This document shows positions 7,783-15,163 of a stretch of DNA of 62,243 nucleotides, in pieces. The stretch comes from CALAEC01 sp050692915 (GTDB lineage Bacteria > Actinomycetota > UBA4738 > CALAEC01), in contig JBOGVU010000006.1 in NCBI GenBank assembly GCA_050692915.1, positions 1 to 62,243 of the forward strand. The letters run 5' to 3'. The notes under the pieces are model-generated. The model made no database searches, was not told the DNA's origin, and saw only the letters and a program-made list of their open reading frames with translations. Position 1 is the stretch's first letter, and every line of letters begins with the position of its first letter. Both the position numbers and the translations under genes were made by a program.

Positions 7783-8277
7783 TCAGTCCGGCTCCTCCAG
7801 AGCGGCGAGCTCGCGGACGATCCTCGACCGCTCGATCTCCGTGACCGGAGACGTCTCCTCCCGTCGGCGTCGCATCAGCACGACACCTACGGCGAGCGCC
7901 CCCACCGCGAGGGCGGCTGCGGGAGCCAGCCAGGGCAGGAGCCCCAGCCCCTGGCCCCGCGGGGAGAGCAGGATCCACTCGCCGTAGCGGTCCACGAAGT
8001 AGGCACGGATCTCGGCCGGACCCTGGCCGGCACGGAGCCGGTCGCCGATGGCCTCCCGCATCTCGCCGGCCAGCGGGGAGGGCGAGTCGGCGACCGAGAG
8101 GTTCTGGCACACCGGGCAGCGCAGCCCCGAGGCGATCCGGTGGACGCGTTCCTCGATGGTGAGCGGCCCGGGAGGCTCCGCGGTGGACGCGACGACAACG
8201 GCCCCGAGACCCACGGCGGCCGCCAGGATCACGGCGAGGGCCGCCCCCAGGGAGCCTCGCGGGAGGCGGATCCTCAC
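7783..8277 (-). CDS. ccmH: CcmH, thiol oxidoreductase of cytochrome c maturation, 164 aa
   Basis: The GTG at 8277 overlaps the ccmG stop (GTGA), giving VRIRLPRGSLGAAL and a signal-anchor. The family signature RCPVCQNLSVADSPSPLA is present (C54, C57), followed by the usual three-helix domain with LRAGQGPAEIRAYFVDRYGEWIL. A C-terminal membrane helix (WLAPAAALAVGALAVGVVLM) and a basic tail complete it. Role: reduces the CXXCH cysteines of apocytochrome c and works in the haem lyase complex with CcmF and CcmI on the outer membrane face. Length and topology are normal for a CcmH/CycL without the TPR half, which here is the separate CcmI. Confidence 0.93.
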   Translation of the reverse strand: MRIRLPRGSLGAALAVILAAAVGLGAVVVASTAEPPGPLTIEERVHRIASGLRCPVCQNLSVADSPSPLAGEMREAIGDRLRAGQGPAEIRAYFVDRYGEWILLSPRGQGLGLLPWLAPAAALAVGALAVGVVLMRRRREETSPVTEIERSRIVRELAALEEPD

Positions 8278-8864
8278 TGCCGGTCCTCCCGGGCCAGGAG
8301 CCGCTCGATCCACGACAGCAGCTGCTCGTAGCTCGTCGCCCCCACCTGCTTGTACGCGATCCTCCCGTCGGGAGCGATGAAGAAGGTCTCGGGCACCCCG
8401 TAGACCCCGTAGTCGATGGCGGTCCGGGAACTGGGGTCCACGAGGGTTGGCCAGTCCCCGCCGAGCTCCCGCATGTAGGAGCGGGCACTACCCTCGTCGT
8501 CCTGGAAGATGACGCCCACGAAGGCCACGCCTCGGTCCCGGTACCGGTCCCAGGCCGCCACGAAGTTCGGGTGCTCCTCCCGGCACGCGGTGCACCAGGA
8601 AGCCCAGAAGTTCAGCACCACGACCTGCCCCCGGAGGTTTCGCAGGCGAACGAGCTCCCCGGTATCCATCTCGCGGAGGGCGAAGTCCGGCGCTCGCTCG
8701 CCCCCGAGGGTGCTCGGCAGGGCCCGGGGGTCTCGGCCGAACGCGGAGGCGAAGAGGGCCACGAATGCGAGAGCGACGGCAGAGACGGCTACCACCCAGG
8801 GCCACCTCCTCCGGTTCCGTGGCTCGGTCGGGCGCTCCTCCAACAGAGGCTCCACCGACGTCAT
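8274..8864 (-). CDS. ccmG: CcmG/DsbE-type thioredoxin, 196 aa
   Basis: ATG 8864 overlaps the ccmF stop (ATGA). The longer frame to 8990 lies inside ccmF and is rejected. A cytosolic tail with RNRRR, one membrane anchor (VVAVSAVALAFVALFASAF), then a periplasm-facing thioredoxin domain with LNFWASWCTACREEHPN (C91, C94). GVIFQDDEGSARSYMRELG and VYGVPETFFIAPDGRIAYK follow, with the cis-Pro in VPET. Role: supplies electrons from CcdA to reduce CcmH and apocytochrome c. Its electron donor may be either CcdA-like protein at 22366 or 28935. Confidence 0.93.
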   Translation of the reverse strand: MTSVEPLLEERPTEPRNRRRWPWVVAVSAVALAFVALFASAFGRDPRALPSTLGGERAPDFALREMDTGELVRLRNLRGQVVVLNFWASWCTACREEHPNFVAAWDRYRDRGVAFVGVIFQDDEGSARSYMRELGGDWPTLVDPSSRTAIDYGVYGVPETFFIAPDGRIAYKQVGATSYEQLLSWIERLLAREDRQ

Positions 8865-10879
8865 GCACCGACCCCAAGGCGTTCGGGCTTGGTGGCTTTG
8901 GCACCGGGCGCCGGGGAGGCCCGGCGGCGTGCCGGCCACGCGGCCAGGAGCCCCCCGAGGAGCATCACCGCGCCACCGACCCACAGCCACGTGACACCTG
9001 GGTTCAAGTAGAGGCGGAAGGTGGCCGCCGATCCGCCGGGCTCGATGGCCAAGACGGAGACGTAAAGATCGCGAAACAGGTTCGCCGGGGTCCCGTACCG
9101 GATGGCGGGGGTGCCGATGGGGTCGGCGGATGCCGGGTAGAAGTTCACAGACGGGGCGAGGAGCTCCTCCTCGCCCCCCTCCTCGACCAGCGTCACGTCG
9201 GCCACCACGACCTCCCGGTGCGGTTGCTCCAGCCTGCGGAGCCCCTCGAAGCGGAGCTCATGGCCGGCGAACTCCGCGCGCTCCCCGCGGCCGAGGGTCA
9301 GCTCCGCCTGTCGGTCGAACGCCGAGGAGGCCGTGATGGCCACGGCGGCCAGGACCAGGCCCAGGTGGACCACCATCCCCCCGTACAGCCTGGGGTTGCG
9401 TCTGGTGGCCTCGGTGACGGCGGCGAGCGGGCCGGCGCCGGAGGCCCGGCGGTAGGCGCGGATCCCCCGGGCCACCTCGGCCACCGCCGCAGTTCCGGCG
9501 AACGAGGCCAGTCCGAAGGCCAGGAGGGCCGCCAAGTCCCGGATGCCGGCGGCGGCGAGGGGGGCGAGAGTCAGGGCCCCGGCCCAGGCCGGCGCGCGGA
9601 GCCGGCGCACCACTCCGCCGGGGGATGCCGCGCGCCACGGGAGCAGGGGTCCCACCCCCATCAGGAACAGGAGCAGGAGCATGACCGGGACCGTGGTCCG
9701 GGTGAAGAACGGCCCGCCGACCGACACCTTCTCCCCGCTGGCCGCCTCGGCGAGGAGGGGGTAGATCGTCCCCACGAGCACCGTGAAGGTCGGAACCAGC
9801 AGGAGGAGGTTGTTGCCCAGGAAGGCGGCCTCGCGAGACAGGGGCGTGTCGAACGAGGTCTCCGCCCGGAGGAGCCCGGAGCGGGCGGCCAGGAGACCGA
9901 ACCCCCCGATCAGGACGAGTCCCAGGAACCCCAGGTACATGGGGCCGACGATGGATTGGGCGAAGGCGTGGACCGAGGAGAGTATGCTCCCCCGGGTGAG
10001 GAAGGTGCCGAGGACCGTGAGGGCAAAGGTGGCGATGACCAGGGACAGGTTCCAGGCCTTGAGCATCCCCCGGCGCTCCTCGACCATGACCGAGTGGAGG
10101 AAGGCCGTGGCCGTGAGCCAGGGGAGGAGGGCCACGTTCTCCACCGGGTCCCAGGCCCAGTACCCGCCCCATCCGAGGACGCCGTAGGACCACAGCGCCC
10201 CCAGGAGGAGGCCGGTTGTGAGGAAGACCCACGCGACGAGGCTCCACCGCCGGGTCACCCGGATCCACTCGTCGGAGAGCCGTCCGGTCCCCAGCGCGGC
10301 GATGGCGAAGGCGAACGGGACGGTGAAGCCGATGAACCCCAGGTATAGGGCGGGGGGATGCGCGGCCATCAGCGGGTGGTTCTGGAGCAGGGGGAGGGGT
10401 CCCCGCCCGTCCACCGGCGCCGTCGCGAGTGTGGCGAAGGGAGAGGTGGGCCCGAGAACCAGGAGCAGGTAGAAGACGGCCACCCCGTACATCGTGGCCA
10501 GGGCCCAGGGGAACGTCTCCGGGCGGCGTCTTCGGAACCGGGCCGCCACGGCGGCCAGGAACCCGGCCAGGACCAGGTTCCACAGGAGCAGCGAGCCCTC
10601 GTCCGCGGACCACAGCGACAGGACCTTGAAGAACGTGGGAGTGGCCCGGCTAGAGTTCTCGGCCACGTAGCGCACCGAGAAATCGTCGGTGAGGATGGCG
10701 GCGAGCATGGCGCCATTGGCCGCGGCGACGAGCCCCAGGAGCGAGTAGGCGGTCGTCCGCGCGCTCTCGACGAGGAGGGCGCTTCGCCTCCGGGCTCCGA
10801 TCAACGAGGCGCCGGCCCCGTACGCCGCCAGGGCGAGGGCCAGGGTGAGCGCCAGCCGGCCCACTGCGGCCTCGGTCAC
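8861..10879 (-). CDS. ccmF: CcmF, haem lyase subunit, 672 aa
   Basis: ATG 10879 overlaps the ccmE stop by four bases. The protein is a multi-span membrane protein of normal length for CcmF. The tryptophan-rich WWD haem-handling motif reads GWGGYWAWDPVENVALLPWL. Conserved outer-loop histidines are in LLQNHPLMAAHPPALYLG and TAFLHSVMVEERRGMLKAWN. A C-terminal soluble domain follows the last spans. Role: receives holo-CcmE, reduces the haem and ligates it to apocytochrome c together with CcmH and CcmI. The gene is intact, unlike several neighbours in this window. Confidence 0.95.
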   Translation of the reverse strand: MTEAAVGRLALTLALALAAYGAGASLIGARRRSALLVESARTTAYSLLGLVAAANGAMLAAILTDDFSVRYVAENSSRATPTFFKVLSLWSADEGSLLLWNLVLAGFLAAVAARFRRRRPETFPWALATMYGVAVFYLLLVLGPTSPFATLATAPVDGRGPLPLLQNHPLMAAHPPALYLGFIGFTVPFAFAIAALGTGRLSDEWIRVTRRWSLVAWVFLTTGLLLGALWSYGVLGWGGYWAWDPVENVALLPWLTATAFLHSVMVEERRGMLKAWNLSLVIATFALTVLGTFLTRGSILSSVHAFAQSIVGPMYLGFLGLVLIGGFGLLAARSGLLRAETSFDTPLSREAAFLGNNLLLLVPTFTVLVGTIYPLLAEAASGEKVSVGGPFFTRTTVPVMLLLLFLMGVGPLLPWRAASPGGVVRRLRAPAWAGALTLAPLAAAGIRDLAALLAFGLASFAGTAAVAEVARGIRAYRRASGAGPLAAVTEATRRNPRLYGGMVVHLGLVLAAVAITASSAFDRQAELTLGRGERAEFAGHELRFEGLRRLEQPHREVVVADVTLVEEGGEEELLAPSVNFYPASADPIGTPAIRYGTPANLFRDLYVSVLAIEPGGSAATFRLYLNPGVTWLWVGGAVMLLGGLLAAWPARRRASPAPGAKATKPERLGVGA

Positions 10880-11286
10880 GGCACCTCCAGGACCGAGGGT
10901 GTCTCGCCCGGGCGAGGGGGCCGGTACTCCTCGGCGTGCTTGATCAGCATGGTGTCGGAATGGAAGGCCCCGTTCGGACCGTATCTTCCCTCGAGGACGA
11001 CGCCGATCTCCGGCCTGAACAGTGCAGGGGTGTCCCCCTGGTGCACCACGCTCACCCGGGTGGTGCCGTCGGTGAGCACGAACCTGACGGCGCCATCCTG
11101 GCGGTGGATGGAACCCGGGACCACCTGGCCGCCGACCCGGAACGCCTCGCCCGCCGCATCGGGGCCCCGGGCCAGGAGCTCGGTCGGCGTCACGAAGTAC
11201 ACCAGCGTCTCGGAGAGTCCGCGCGTGGCCACCCAGGCAAGGCTTCCGACGATGACCAGCACCGGCAGGAGGACGCGGAGCCTCAT
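10876..11286 (-). CDS. ccmE: CcmE, haem chaperone, 136 aa
   Basis: ATG 11286 overlaps the ccmD stop (ATGA). One N-terminal membrane anchor (VLLPVLVIVGSLAWVA) precedes an OB-fold outer domain with RVGGQVVPGSI and VVLEGRYGPNGAFHSD. The haem-attachment motif is LIKHAEEYRPP, so the covalent haem ligand is His117 with Tyr121. The cysteine variant found in some archaea and a few bacteria is not present. Role: binds haem delivered by CcmABCD and carries it to CcmF. Confidence 0.93.
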   Translation of the reverse strand: MRLRVLLPVLVIVGSLAWVATRGLSETLVYFVTPTELLARGPDAAGEAFRVGGQVVPGSIHRQDGAVRFVLTDGTTRVSVVHQGDTPALFRPEIGVVLEGRYGPNGAFHSDTMLIKHAEEYRPPRPGETPSVLEVP

Positions 11287-11420
11287 CCGGTGTCGGCCTC
11301 CCGCAGGGCCCGGATGCGGCGGCGGCCCCTGGCCGCGCGTCGGTACAGGCTGGCCACGTAGAGGAGGACGGCGGCCGCGGTCAGGCCGTACCCGGCGGCC
11401 ACGAATCCCCAGCTATCCAC
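11283..11420 (-). CDS. ccmD: CcmD, small membrane protein, 45 aa
   Basis: GTG 11420 starts within the last codons of ccmC (stop at 11413-11415). The product is VDSWGFVAAGYGLTAAAVLL and onward: a single membrane helix preceded by the W-x-F-V-x-x-x-Y-G motif common in CcmD and followed by an Arg-rich tail (RRAARGRRRIRALRE). Length and position between ccmC and ccmE are canonical. Role: holds CcmE in the CcmABC complex and promotes release of holo-CcmE. Confidence 0.85.
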   Translation of the reverse strand: MDSWGFVAAGYGLTAAAVLLYVASLYRRAARGRRRIRALREADTG

Positions 11421-12159
11421 GGGCCCCTCCCACGGGGCTGCTCGGCACAGCCTCCAGGCGTCGGGCCATGGCCTCGGTGGAGAGCCTGGCCTCGAGCCGG
11501 CCCAGCCGGAGCCGGAGGGCCATGAGGTAGGCGTACAGGACCGTGAACGCGGCCACGGCCAGGAGGAGCGCCGCGAGCATCGGCGCGGCCACAACCGGAC
11601 CCTCGGGGCGGAGGACAGACGCCCCCTGGTGGAGCGACCGCCACCACACCACCGACAGGTGGACGATCGGCACGTCCAGGAAGCCGACGATGCCCACCAC
11701 GGCGGCCCAGCGGCCCCGCCGGACCGGGTCGTCGGGGAGCCGCCGGACCGCCAGATACCCCAGGTAGATGAGCAGGAGGACCGCGGTGGTAGTCAGGCGA
11801 GGGTCCCATGTCCACCACACGCCCCACACCGGCCGTCCCCACAGCGAGCCAAGGGCGATAGCCAGCGCCGTGAACAGGACCCCGATCTCCGCGGAGGCGT
11901 GGGCCACCCGGTCCCACCTGACCGACCGGGTCCGCAGGTACGCGATGCTCGCCACGAACACCACCAGAAACGCGACGTACGCGAGCCACGCCGCGGGGAC
12001 GTGCACGTACATGAGCCGCTGGACGTTGCCCTGGACGGCGTCGGGAGGCGCCACCGCCAGGGAGACGATGGCGCTCACCCCGAGCAGCAGCACCGCACCG
12101 ATCCCCAGCAGGGCTTCGGCCCTCTTCCCGACCAGCGAACCGAGCACCTTGGCCTTCAT
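11413..12159 (-). CDS. ccmC: CcmC, haem transfer protein, 248 aa
   Basis: ATG 12159 overlaps the ccmB stop by one base (ATGA). Six membrane spans with the WWD motif WGRPVWGVWWTWDPRLT and flanking histidines in LMYVHVPAAWLAYVAF and IVHLSVVWWRSLHQG. This matches the haem-handling HisHis/WWD layout of CcmC. Role: puts haem on CcmE at the outer face. The C-terminus is about 30 residues longer than needed and Arg-rich. Confidence 0.94.
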   Translation of the reverse strand: MKAKVLGSLVGKRAEALLGIGAVLLLGVSAIVSLAVAPPDAVQGNVQRLMYVHVPAAWLAYVAFLVVFVASIAYLRTRSVRWDRVAHASAEIGVLFTALAIALGSLWGRPVWGVWWTWDPRLTTTAVLLLIYLGYLAVRRLPDDPVRRGRWAAVVGIVGFLDVPIVHLSVVWWRSLHQGASVLRPEGPVVAAPMLAALLLAVAAFTVLYAYLMALRLRLGRLEARLSTEAMARRLEAVPSSPVGGARG

Positions 12160-12827
12160 CAGTCGTCCATCAGGTGCTCGAAGGCCAGGAGCCCGGCCGA
12201 GATCGACAGAGAGGCGAAGGCGCCCAGGAGGCCGATCCACGAGCCCGCTCCGCCCGGTGGCCCGCCCATCGCCAACTCGGTCGCCCTGATGCCGGCCACC
12301 AGCACGGGGATGGAGAGGGGGAGCAGGAGCAGCGGGAACAGGGCCTCCCTGGCCCGGGCCCGCACGGCCAGGGCACCGAACAGCGTTCCGATCGCCGCCA
12401 GTGCCACGGTCCCCAGGGCGAAGGCACCGAGGACCAGCGGCAGATCGGTGGGGGCGAGGCCGAACAGGAAGGCCGTGCCGAGGAGGGTCAGGACCTCCAG
12501 GCCGATGAGCTGCACCGACACGGCCAGGACCTTGCCCGTGTAGATGGCGGTGCGGTCGGCGGGGGAGAGCGCCAGTCCCTCGAGGGCGCCGTCCTCGGTC
12601 TCCGCCTCGAACGAGCGGCGGAGGGCGAGCACCCCTGCGAACAGGACGGCAAGCCACAGCAGCGCCGGGGCCGCCGAGCGGAGAGCGGTCCGCCCCGGTC
12701 CGAAGGCCAGGCCGAACACCACGAGGAGCGTGGCCGCGAAGGGAACGATGGAGTTGCTCACCTCACGGCCGCGAACCTCGACGCGCAGGTCCTTGAGGGC
12801 CACGGCCCAGGCCTGTCGCACCCACAT
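12159..12827 (-). CDS. ccmB: CcmB, ABC exporter membrane subunit, 222 aa
   Basis: ATG 12827 (MWVRQAWAVALKDLRVEVRGRE) is preferred. The longer frame to 12920 would overlap ccmA. Six membrane segments with the family features KDLRVEVRGREVSNSIVPF at the N-terminus and LPLSIPVLVAGIRATE in the C-terminal half. Role: membrane partner of CcmA. The pair uses ATP to release holo-CcmE from CcmC/D. The 23-bp gap from ccmA and the overlap with ccmC show one transcript. Confidence 0.92.
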   Translation of the reverse strand: MWVRQAWAVALKDLRVEVRGREVSNSIVPFAATLLVVFGLAFGPGRTALRSAAPALLWLAVLFAGVLALRRSFEAETEDGALEGLALSPADRTAIYTGKVLAVSVQLIGLEVLTLLGTAFLFGLAPTDLPLVLGAFALGTVALAAIGTLFGALAVRARAREALFPLLLLPLSIPVLVAGIRATELAMGGPPGGAGSWIGLLGAFASLSISAGLLAFEHLMDD

Positions 12828-12849
12828 TGCCACTCGGCCCTCGGCGGCC

Positions 12850-13608
12850 TCACGCACCCGCGACCACCCGCCCCGTTTCGAGCCGCACGGCCCGGTCCGC
12901 CAGAGCGGCGGCTCGCTCACTGTCGTGGGTGGCCACGATCACCGTGCGTCCCTCGGCCCTGGCCTCGCGTACGGTCTCATCCACGAGATCTCTGGCCTCG
13001 TCGTCGAGGGCGGCGTAGGGCTCGTCCAGCAACAGGAGGTCAGGGCGGCGGACCAATGCCCGGGCAAGAGCGAGCCGCTGGCGCATGCCGTGGGAGAACC
13101 CTCGGATCCGTTCACCCGCTACCGTGGAGAGCCCCACGCGTACAAGGGCGTTGCCGAGAGACCGGTCGGAGCACCGCCACATCGCGGCGACGAAGTGCAG
13201 GTACTCGGCCGGGGTGAGGTCCTCGTAGAGCCGGGTCCTATGCCCCAGCAGCTCTGTCCTAGCCCGCACGTATTCGCGCTCACGGACCAGATCGAATCCG
13301 AGGATCCGTCCTCCGCCGTAAGTCGGGGAGATGGCCGTCGCCAGGAGACGGAGGAGCGTCGTCTTCCCGGCGCCGTTCGGTCCCCGGACGAGGAGGACCT
13401 CGCCCCGAGACACCGCGATGCCCACCCGGACCAGGGCGGGATGCCCTCCGAACAGCCGGGTCACGCCCTCGAGGCGGATCGCCGGGGAGGCCTCGCCGGC
13501 CGTTCGTCGTGATCCGTCCCCGGACGCGGTGTTAGGCCGCTCCGGGGTGAGGGTCACCTCGCCCGGTTCCGGTGGAGAGATGGGCGATCCGGCTCGTTCG
13601 TGCCGCAT
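12850..13608 (-). CDS. ccmA: CcmA, ABC exporter ATPase, 252 aa
   Basis: Contains Walker A GPNGAGKTTLLRLLAT, Q-loop region, ABC signature FSHGMRQRLALARALV, Walker B DLLLLDEPYAALDDEA and the H-loop VIVATHDSERA. The start is uncertain. ATG 13608 follows the operator closely and lacks a clear Shine-Dalgarno. GTG 13557 would remove a 17-residue low-complexity lead. The core ABC domain begins about residue 43 (AIRLEGVTRLFGG). Role: ATPase of CcmAB, needed to release haem-loaded CcmE. It is the first gene of the ccm operon, divergent from blaI, with a near-perfect BlaI operator 29 bp upstream of the start. Confidence 0.93.
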   Translation of the reverse strand: MRHERAGSPISPPEPGEVTLTPERPNTASGDGSRRTAGEASPAIRLEGVTRLFGGHPALVRVGIAVSRGEVLLVRGPNGAGKTTLLRLLATAISPTYGGGRILGFDLVREREYVRARTELLGHRTRLYEDLTPAEYLHFVAAMWRCSDRSLGNALVRVGLSTVAGERIRGFSHGMRQRLALARALVRRPDLLLLDEPYAALDDEARDLVDETVREARAEGRTVIVATHDSERAAALADRAVRLETGRVVAGA

Positions 13609-13636
13609 GATCCAGCGACTAGGCACCGCCCGAGAC

Positions 13637-13653
13637 TACTACAGGCGGTCGTC
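13637..13653 (-). promoter_or_regulatory. BlaI-type operator 2 (11/12), ccm promoter
   Basis: TACTAC-AGGCG-GTCGTC differs from the consensus only in the last base. On the minus strand it leads into TAGTCT, a -10-like hexamer, followed by ccmA. It also lies about 85 bp upstream of blaI on the plus strand, so the repressor could affect its own gene from here. Confidence 0.7.
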
Positions 13654-13705
13654 GAGAGGCCGTGGCCGTTTCGGTTCCCGCAGGGCTCGAGGCCCGGACG
13701 CCGCC

Positions 13706-13711
13706 TATACT
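13706..13711 (+). promoter_or_regulatory. Probable -10 element of blaI
   Basis: TATACT, 27 bp before the blaI ATG. No convincing -35 hexamer is seen at 17 bp. No copy of the 17-bp operator overlaps it. Confidence 0.4.
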
Positions 13712-13737
13712 TTTGACACGGTTCGACTGGAGGTCGC

Positions 13738-14109
13738 ATGAAGACGTTGGGAGACCTCGAGACCAGGATCATGGAGATCCTGTGGCGGCGGGATGAGCCA
13801 ACCACCGTGCGGAAGGTGCACGAGGAACTTGACCGAGCCAGGCCTCTCGCCTACACGACGATCATGACGGTGATGGATCGTCTCTGGAGGAAGCGCCTGC
13901 TCCGCCGGACCCTGCGGGGGCGGGCCTTCGAGTACGTGCCGGCGGCCTCTCAGGCCGAGTACACGGCCAAGCTGATGCACCAGCTTCTCCGTGGGACCGG
14001 GGACCGCCAGGGGGCCCTGGCCCACTTCGTGCGCGGGATGCGGAAGGCCGATGAGGCTGAGCTGCTCCGCCTGGCCAGGGAGGCAACGCGGAGGAAGCGG
14101 ACCCGATGA
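13738..14109 (+). CDS. blaI: BlaI/MecI/CopY family transcriptional repressor, 123 aa
   Basis: ATG 13738 has GGAGG 9 bases upstream. The N-terminal winged helix is typical: LGDLETRIMEILWRRDEPTTVRKVHEEL, then AYTTIMTVMDRLWRKRLLRRTLRGRAFEYVPA, with the family recognition helix T-T-x-x-T-x-x-x-R-L. A C-terminal dimerisation helix region carries many Arg. No CXCX4CXC copper motif of true CopY is present, so it is closer to BlaI than to CopY. It overlaps the M56 protease gene by four bases (ATGA). Known: BlaI dimers bind TACxAC-N-GTxGTA-like dyads and are inactivated by cleavage triggered by the partner protease. Inference: this is the regulator of the eleven operators found between 6.85 and 32.07 kb. 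Confidence 0.9.
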   Translation: MKTLGDLETRIMEILWRRDEPTTVRKVHEELDRARPLAYTTIMTVMDRLWRKRLLRRTLRGRAFEYVPAASQAEYTAKLMHQLLRGTGDRQGALAHFVRGMRKADEAELLRLAREATRRKRTR

Positions 14110-15074
14110 GCAGGCTCGCCATCCTGTTCGCGGCCCTGGCCCTGTTCTTGGTCACCCCGGGCGTCCTGTCGCGGCTCCCGCTCTCACCCCGCTGGTCCGC
14201 CCGGCTGGCGTTCTTGAGCTTGCTCGGCCTGCTGCTCTCCACTGTGTCCATCCTGGCTGCGATCCTTCTCCCCGAGGTGCTCGTCGTTTCGAACGTGCGC
14301 GAGATCTGGACCATGTGCTTCCGGGCCTTCGAGGCGATCTTCACCCGGCCGCTCGGGCGCCTCCCCTCGCTCGTTGCCGGAATCCTCCTGGCCGTGCTGG
14401 TCGGGCGGTTCGTGTGGTCCCTCTTCCTGGGGGCTCGGACCACGCGCCGGGCCCGGGTGACGGCCGGCGAGCCGCGGTGGAGGCTCGCCGGTGGCGAGCC
14501 GGTGTACGTGGTGCCCGTGGACCACCCGGAGGCCTACTCCCTCGGCTGGATCCGGGGGCAGACCGTGGTGTCGCGCGGGCTACTGGACGCACTGGACGAG
14601 GACGAACGGCAGGCTGTCCTGCTCCACGAGGAGGCGCACCTCAAGGGGCGCCACCACCTCCTTCTCGTTCTCGCCCGGGCCATCCGACGGTCGCTCTCGC
14701 CTCTCCCGGCGACGCGTGCGGCCCTGGATCTGCTGGAGCGGGCTCTCGAGGAGTCCGCCGACGACTACGCGGCCGGGAGGCTGGGAAGTCCGGCCGCCGT
14801 GGCCAGCGGACTCTCGAAGGCGGCCCTGGCCGGAATCCGGGGCCCCGCGGGGGTCCTGTCGCTGGCCAGGACCCTCGACGTGCCGGCGCGGGTGCGTCGC
14901 CTGCTCGCTCCGAAGAGGCTGCCCACCTGGGCGCCGCTGGCGGCACTGGGGCTCCTGGCCCTCTTGCTGGGGGCCATCGCCGTGACCCAGGCCGTCGCCG
15001 GGCTCGCCGTCGTCGCCGCCGTCCACCACGTGGTGGGGTTGGGCACGGCGGTGACCTGTCCCCTCAGCCGCTAG
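14106..15074 (+). CDS. M56 family metalloprotease (BlaR1/MecR1-like, no sensor domain), 322 aa
   Basis: Three to four N-terminal membrane spans, then a cytosolic zinc-protease domain with VVSRGLLDALDEDERQAVLLHEEAHLKGRHH. The HEXXH is H174-E-E-A-H178, and the third ligand is likely Glu in LEESADDYAAG. One final span follows (LAALGLLALLLGAIAVTQ). The chain stops after about 20 further residues, so the penicillin-binding sensor domain of BlaR1/MecR1 is absent. Role by family: signal-activated site-specific proteolysis that inactivates the BlaI repressor encoded just upstream. What it senses here is unknown. The regulon content suggests redox state, haem or copper rather than a beta-lactam. Confidence 0.88.
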   Translation: MSRLAILFAALALFLVTPGVLSRLPLSPRWSARLAFLSLLGLLLSTVSILAAILLPEVLVVSNVREIWTMCFRAFEAIFTRPLGRLPSLVAGILLAVLVGRFVWSLFLGARTTRRARVTAGEPRWRLAGGEPVYVVPVDHPEAYSLGWIRGQTVVSRGLLDALDEDERQAVLLHEEAHLKGRHHLLLVLARAIRRSLSPLPATRAALDLLERALEESADDYAAGRLGSPAAVASGLSKAALAGIRGPAGVLSLARTLDVPARVRRLLAPKRLPTWAPLAALGLLALLLGAIAVTQAVAGLAVVAAVHHVVGLGTAVTCPLSR

Positions 15075-15117
15075 GTCTCGATTCCCCGTCCGTTCAGCCG
15101 GCGGAGCCGCGCCCGTC

Positions 15118-15134
15118 TCCTACACCCCGTCGTA
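15118..15134 (+). promoter_or_regulatory. BlaI-type operator 3 (11/12)
   Basis: TCCTAC-ACCCC-GTCGTA, one mismatch in the left arm. The right arm leads into TAGTAT, a -10 hexamer, 27 bp before the ATG at 15164. Confidence 0.7.
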
Positions 15135-15163
15135 GTATGGGAAGAGAAGCTCGTCGGTTACCC

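Noticed and set aside
8765..10348. Long plus-strand frame inside ccmF
   Set aside because: Shadow of ccmF: low-complexity Gly/Arg/Glu product and no ribosome site.
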